From assembly GCF_036924525.1 (NCBI RefSeq), contig NZ_JAZHRU010000001.1, positions 3,811,001 through 3,875,000 of the forward strand: a DNA stretch of 64,000 nt. The letters run 5' to 3'. The DNA comes from Bradyrhizobium sp. AZCC 1719. Lineage in GTDB: Bacteria > Pseudomonadota > Alphaproteobacteria > Rhizobiales > Xanthobacteraceae. The position numbers were made by a program, and so were the translations under genes. Below are positions 62,138 to 64,000 of the stretch, piece by piece. Each line of letters starts with the position of its first letter. Positions within the stretch are counted from its first letter, which is position 1. The notes beneath the pieces are model-generated. The model did not search any database, had not been told where the DNA came from, and saw only the letters and a list, made by a program, of their open reading frames with translations.

Positions 62138-62881
62138 CTAAGGTCGTTCGTCGAAGTACTCCGGATTGATATGTTGAGTAGCCGAGATGTTCTCGAGAAG
62201 GCTTTCGAGATGGATTTCCATTGCCCGCCTTGCGCCCTCCGCGTCATGCGCCTCGATCGCGGTCAGGATGGCCTCGTGTTCGACGATGACCTTTGCGATC
62301 CTCCCGCGCTGGGGCAGCGTTAGCCGACGATAGCGATCGACGTGAACCTTCACCTGCTGGATATATTTCCAGATTCCGGGATAGCCGGCGACATCGGCGA
62401 CTGTAGCATGAAACGCTTCATCGGCCTGATGAAACGTCTCGCTGTCTCCGGCCGTGCTGGCCTCGCGCTGTCGCTCCAGGATCGACCGTAGCGCCAGTTT
62501 CTGGCTCGACGTCGCACGTTCCGCCGCGAGCCTGGCGGTGGTTTCCTCCAGCGCCTTGCGGATGATGATGGCCTCGGGGAGTGCTGCGACCGGAATGCGC
62601 GAAACGAAGATGCCGGATTGGGGATAGATCTCCAGCAGCCCTTCATCCGATAATTTGAGGATCGCCTCGCGAACGGGGGTGCGGCTCACCCCGTAGGAGA
62701 GCGCGATCTGCGCCTCCGAGACCGCTTCCCCGGGCCGGCGCTGCAGCGACACCAGTTCGCCTCGAAGATCGGAATAGATCCTGGATGCCGCCGTCGCCGC
62801 ACGCGGTCTGCCGCTTCGGCGCGTGCCGGCAGCAATTCGGCGAACCTTTGGATCAGTCTTTTTCGATGCGCGGGCGGGCAT
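62138..62881 (-). CDS. GntR/FadR-family transcriptional regulator
   Basis: A 247-residue regulator. It has a winged helix (YGVSRTPVREAILKLSDEGL) and an all-helical FCD effector domain (FHQADEAFHATVADVAGYPG, EHEAILTAIEAHDAEGARRA) with the metal-binding Asp/His pattern. It lies 46 bp upstream of dctP on the same strand, so it probably controls the TRAP/cyclase operon in response to the imported acid. A palindromic site overlaps its own promoter. Confidence 0.9.
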   Translation of the reverse strand: MPARASKKTDPKVRRIAAGTRRSGRPRAATAASRIYSDLRGELVSLQRRPGEAVSEAQIALSYGVSRTPVREAILKLSDEGLLEIYPQSGIFVSRIPVAALPEAIIIRKALEETTARLAAERATSSQKLALRSILERQREASTAGDSETFHQADEAFHATVADVAGYPGIWKYIQQVKVHVDRYRRLTLPQRGRIAKVIVEHEAILTAIEAHDAEGARRAMEIHLESLLENISATQHINPEYFDERP

Positions 62882-62898
62882 GGCTGCTTTCTCGATTG

Positions 62899-62928
62899 AT
62901 ATATTAGTATATGAATTTGCTTTGACAA
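62899..62928 (-). promoter_or_regulatory. Promoter of the gntR/TRAP operon with overlapping operator
   Basis: Read on the reverse strand, TTGTCA (62928-62923) and TAATAT (62906-62901) are 16 bp apart, a fair sigma-70 promoter about 20 bp before gntR. The palindrome ATATATTAGTATAT (62899-62912) covers the -10 box. That position suits repression by the GntR protein itself. Confidence 0.6.
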
Positions 62929-62997
62929 ACTAAAAATCGTGCCGCGCACCGGTTTGCGGCTGGATGCGGGCCCATCCACAGCCGAGCGGGTCTCGTT

Positions 62998-63699
62998 CTA
63001 CCCGCTGATGAAGCCAGCGCGCTTCCGCAGTTCACGTTGTCCGTCGCCGATCAACAAGTCGATCAGATGCTGGGCTTGTTGCGGGTGGGCGGCGGCAGTG
63101 GTGATGCCTGCCGTGTACATCGTCGCAAGTTCGCAACCTGCTGGCAGTGAGCCGGATAAGGTTGCGCCTTTGGTGCTGATGATCTCGGTCGATTGCGTGC
63201 ATCCGATCGGGCGCCGTGCCTTGGACGCCGCTAGCTCGCGCATCGCCGTCGCGCCATTCGGAAAAATCCTGAGTCGGGCGGCGAGCTCATCGGCGATGCC
63301 GAGCTGCCGAAGGACATTTGCAACGTGAATTCCGGCCGTCGAGGCTTTGGTATCCGGCACGAAGATCGCATCGGAGGCGAGCAAAACCTCGCGCAAGCTG
63401 GCGGCATCCTTGGCTACGGTCGGGGGATCGCCGGCGCGAACGGCGAGGGCGGTTTCGACCGGGCCGATATCGGCTATCGAAGCGGCAACAACCAGCTTCT
63501 CCTGCACCAGTTTGGCGAGGAGTGCCGCGGTCAGGATGACGATGTCGGCCGGTGTGCCCTTGCGCAATTTGTCGGCCATCACGCCGACCGCGCCGAACTC
63601 GCCCGCGATATCGAATCCGGTGTTAGCCTTGAAGGTTGGCACCAGGCTTCCGACCAGGCCCTGTGCGCCGCCGCCGCTCAGGAGGTTCAGGCTGCTCAT
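62998..63699 (-). CDS. ModA-like substrate-binding protein without signal peptide
   Basis: A 233-residue protein of the molybdate-binding/PBP type II family (LNLLSGGGAQGLVGSLVPTF, GTPADIVILTAALLAKLV, KASTAGIHVANVLRQLG, GCTQSTEIISTKGATLSG). It lacks a signal peptide: the fold begins by residue 4. A cytoplasmic ModA-like protein next to a molybdenum hydroxylase could help in cofactor handling (inference); a missed upstream start is unlikely because the previous gene ends exactly there (TGATG overlap). Confidence 0.78.
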   Translation of the reverse strand: MSSLNLLSGGGAQGLVGSLVPTFKANTGFDIAGEFGAVGVMADKLRKGTPADIVILTAALLAKLVQEKLVVAASIADIGPVETALAVRAGDPPTVAKDAASLREVLLASDAIFVPDTKASTAGIHVANVLRQLGIADELAARLRIFPNGATAMRELAASKARRPIGCTQSTEIISTKGATLSGSLPAGCELATMYTAGITTAAAHPQQAQHLIDLLIGDGQRELRKRAGFISG

Positions 63700-64000
63700 C
63701 AGCTTAAGTCCATCGCTGCGATGATCCTGTCACGCGTGATGGGCAAATCGCGCACCCGCACGCCGAGTGCGTCGAACACGGCGTTGGCAATGGCCGCTGT
63801 AACCGGGCCGTGGGCGGCCTCGCCGGCACCGACCGGATCAATATCAGGCCGCTGGATGACCTCCACCTCGACATCGGGCACTTCGCTGAAGCGCAGGATC
63901 GGATACTCCGTCCAGCTCGTGCTGGTGATGCGTTCTCGGTCAAAGCGCACTCTCTCTTTCAACACCCAGCTCGTGGCTTGAATGGCACCACCTTCAATCT
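63699..64000 (-). CDS. Second molybdenum hydroxylase large subunit (C-terminal end)
   Basis: The visible 100 residues (GGAIQATSWVLKERVRF, ILRFSEVPDVEVEVIQRP, GAGEAAHGPVTAAIANAVFD) are the end of an aldehyde/xanthine oxidoreductase large subunit, including the catalytic Glu in VGAGEAAHGP. The 5' part lies beyond the right edge. It differs from the subunit at 52387, so the locus holds two such enzymes. Confidence 0.88.
   Translation of the reverse strand, partial: IEGGAIQATSWVLKERVRFDRERITSTSWTEYPILRFSEVPDVEVEVIQRPDIDPVGAGEAAHGPVTAAIANAVFDALGVRVRDLPITRDRIIAAMDLS

Overview
The window looks like chromosome of a Bradyrhizobium-like alphaproteobacterium (Nitrobacteraceae). The signs are high GC with dense antisense shadow frames, family-typical intergenic palindromes, an OpgC glucan-succinylation protein, a phasin, and several ABC, TRAP and TTT solute systems. 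No rRNA, tRNA, CRISPR array, insertion sequence or integrase was recognised.

Layout. (1) 1-11.2 kb is a short-chain amide/urea utilisation locus. A divergent giant kinase joins an NCS1 permease-like domain, a Cys cluster, a histidine kinase and a receiver in one chain. It faces a five-gene urea/amide-type ABC importer, formamidase FmdA, an FmdB zinc ribbon and aliphatic amidase AmiE. (2) 11.4-19 kb carries an aldo/keto reductase, a membrane protein/response regulator/histidine kinase operon, a membrane-anchored GH3 enzyme and OpgC. (3) 19.1-21.6 kb is a small phage-like control region: an S24 repressor flanked by five similar operator-like sites, a GcrA-like protein and two small phage-type proteins. 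(4) 21.6-33 kb is mostly chromosomal: a BamA paralogue, a winged-helix/TPR regulator, MddA, a GFA protein, a CaiB-type CoA transferase, an FMN 2-hydroxyacid dehydrogenase and a phasin.

(5) 33-46.9 kb is a decayed phage late region and the most unusual part of the window. Three copies of a roughly 0.4-0.5 kb direct repeat, each carrying an intrinsic terminator, alternate with AT-richer cassettes. A cassette has a small exported or membrane protein followed by a larger protein. The larger proteins share a C-terminal signature (G-x-AG-x-IA-x2-AG ... ANP ... PW-x-F) but can have unrelated N-termini. This is the arrangement expected of immunity/effector pairs. One large gene is frameshifted and one upstream cassette looks truncated. 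A terminase fragment fused to the tail of another phage protein lies among them. A tail-collar protein, endolysin, holin-like proteins and a GNAT enzyme follow.

(6) 47-64 kb is catabolic and accessory DNA: a two-component flavin monooxygenase with reductase, a polysaccharide-deacetylase-like hydrolase, a luciferase-like oxidoreductase, a three-subunit molybdenum hydroxylase, a TTT binding protein, a Crp-family regulator, and a reverse-strand set of GntR regulator, TRAP transporter and cyclase. A ModA-like protein and the end of a second molybdenum hydroxylase lie upstream of that set. Several genes here are broken: an ABC ATPase remnant, a MATE remnant and a frameshifted TRAP binding protein.
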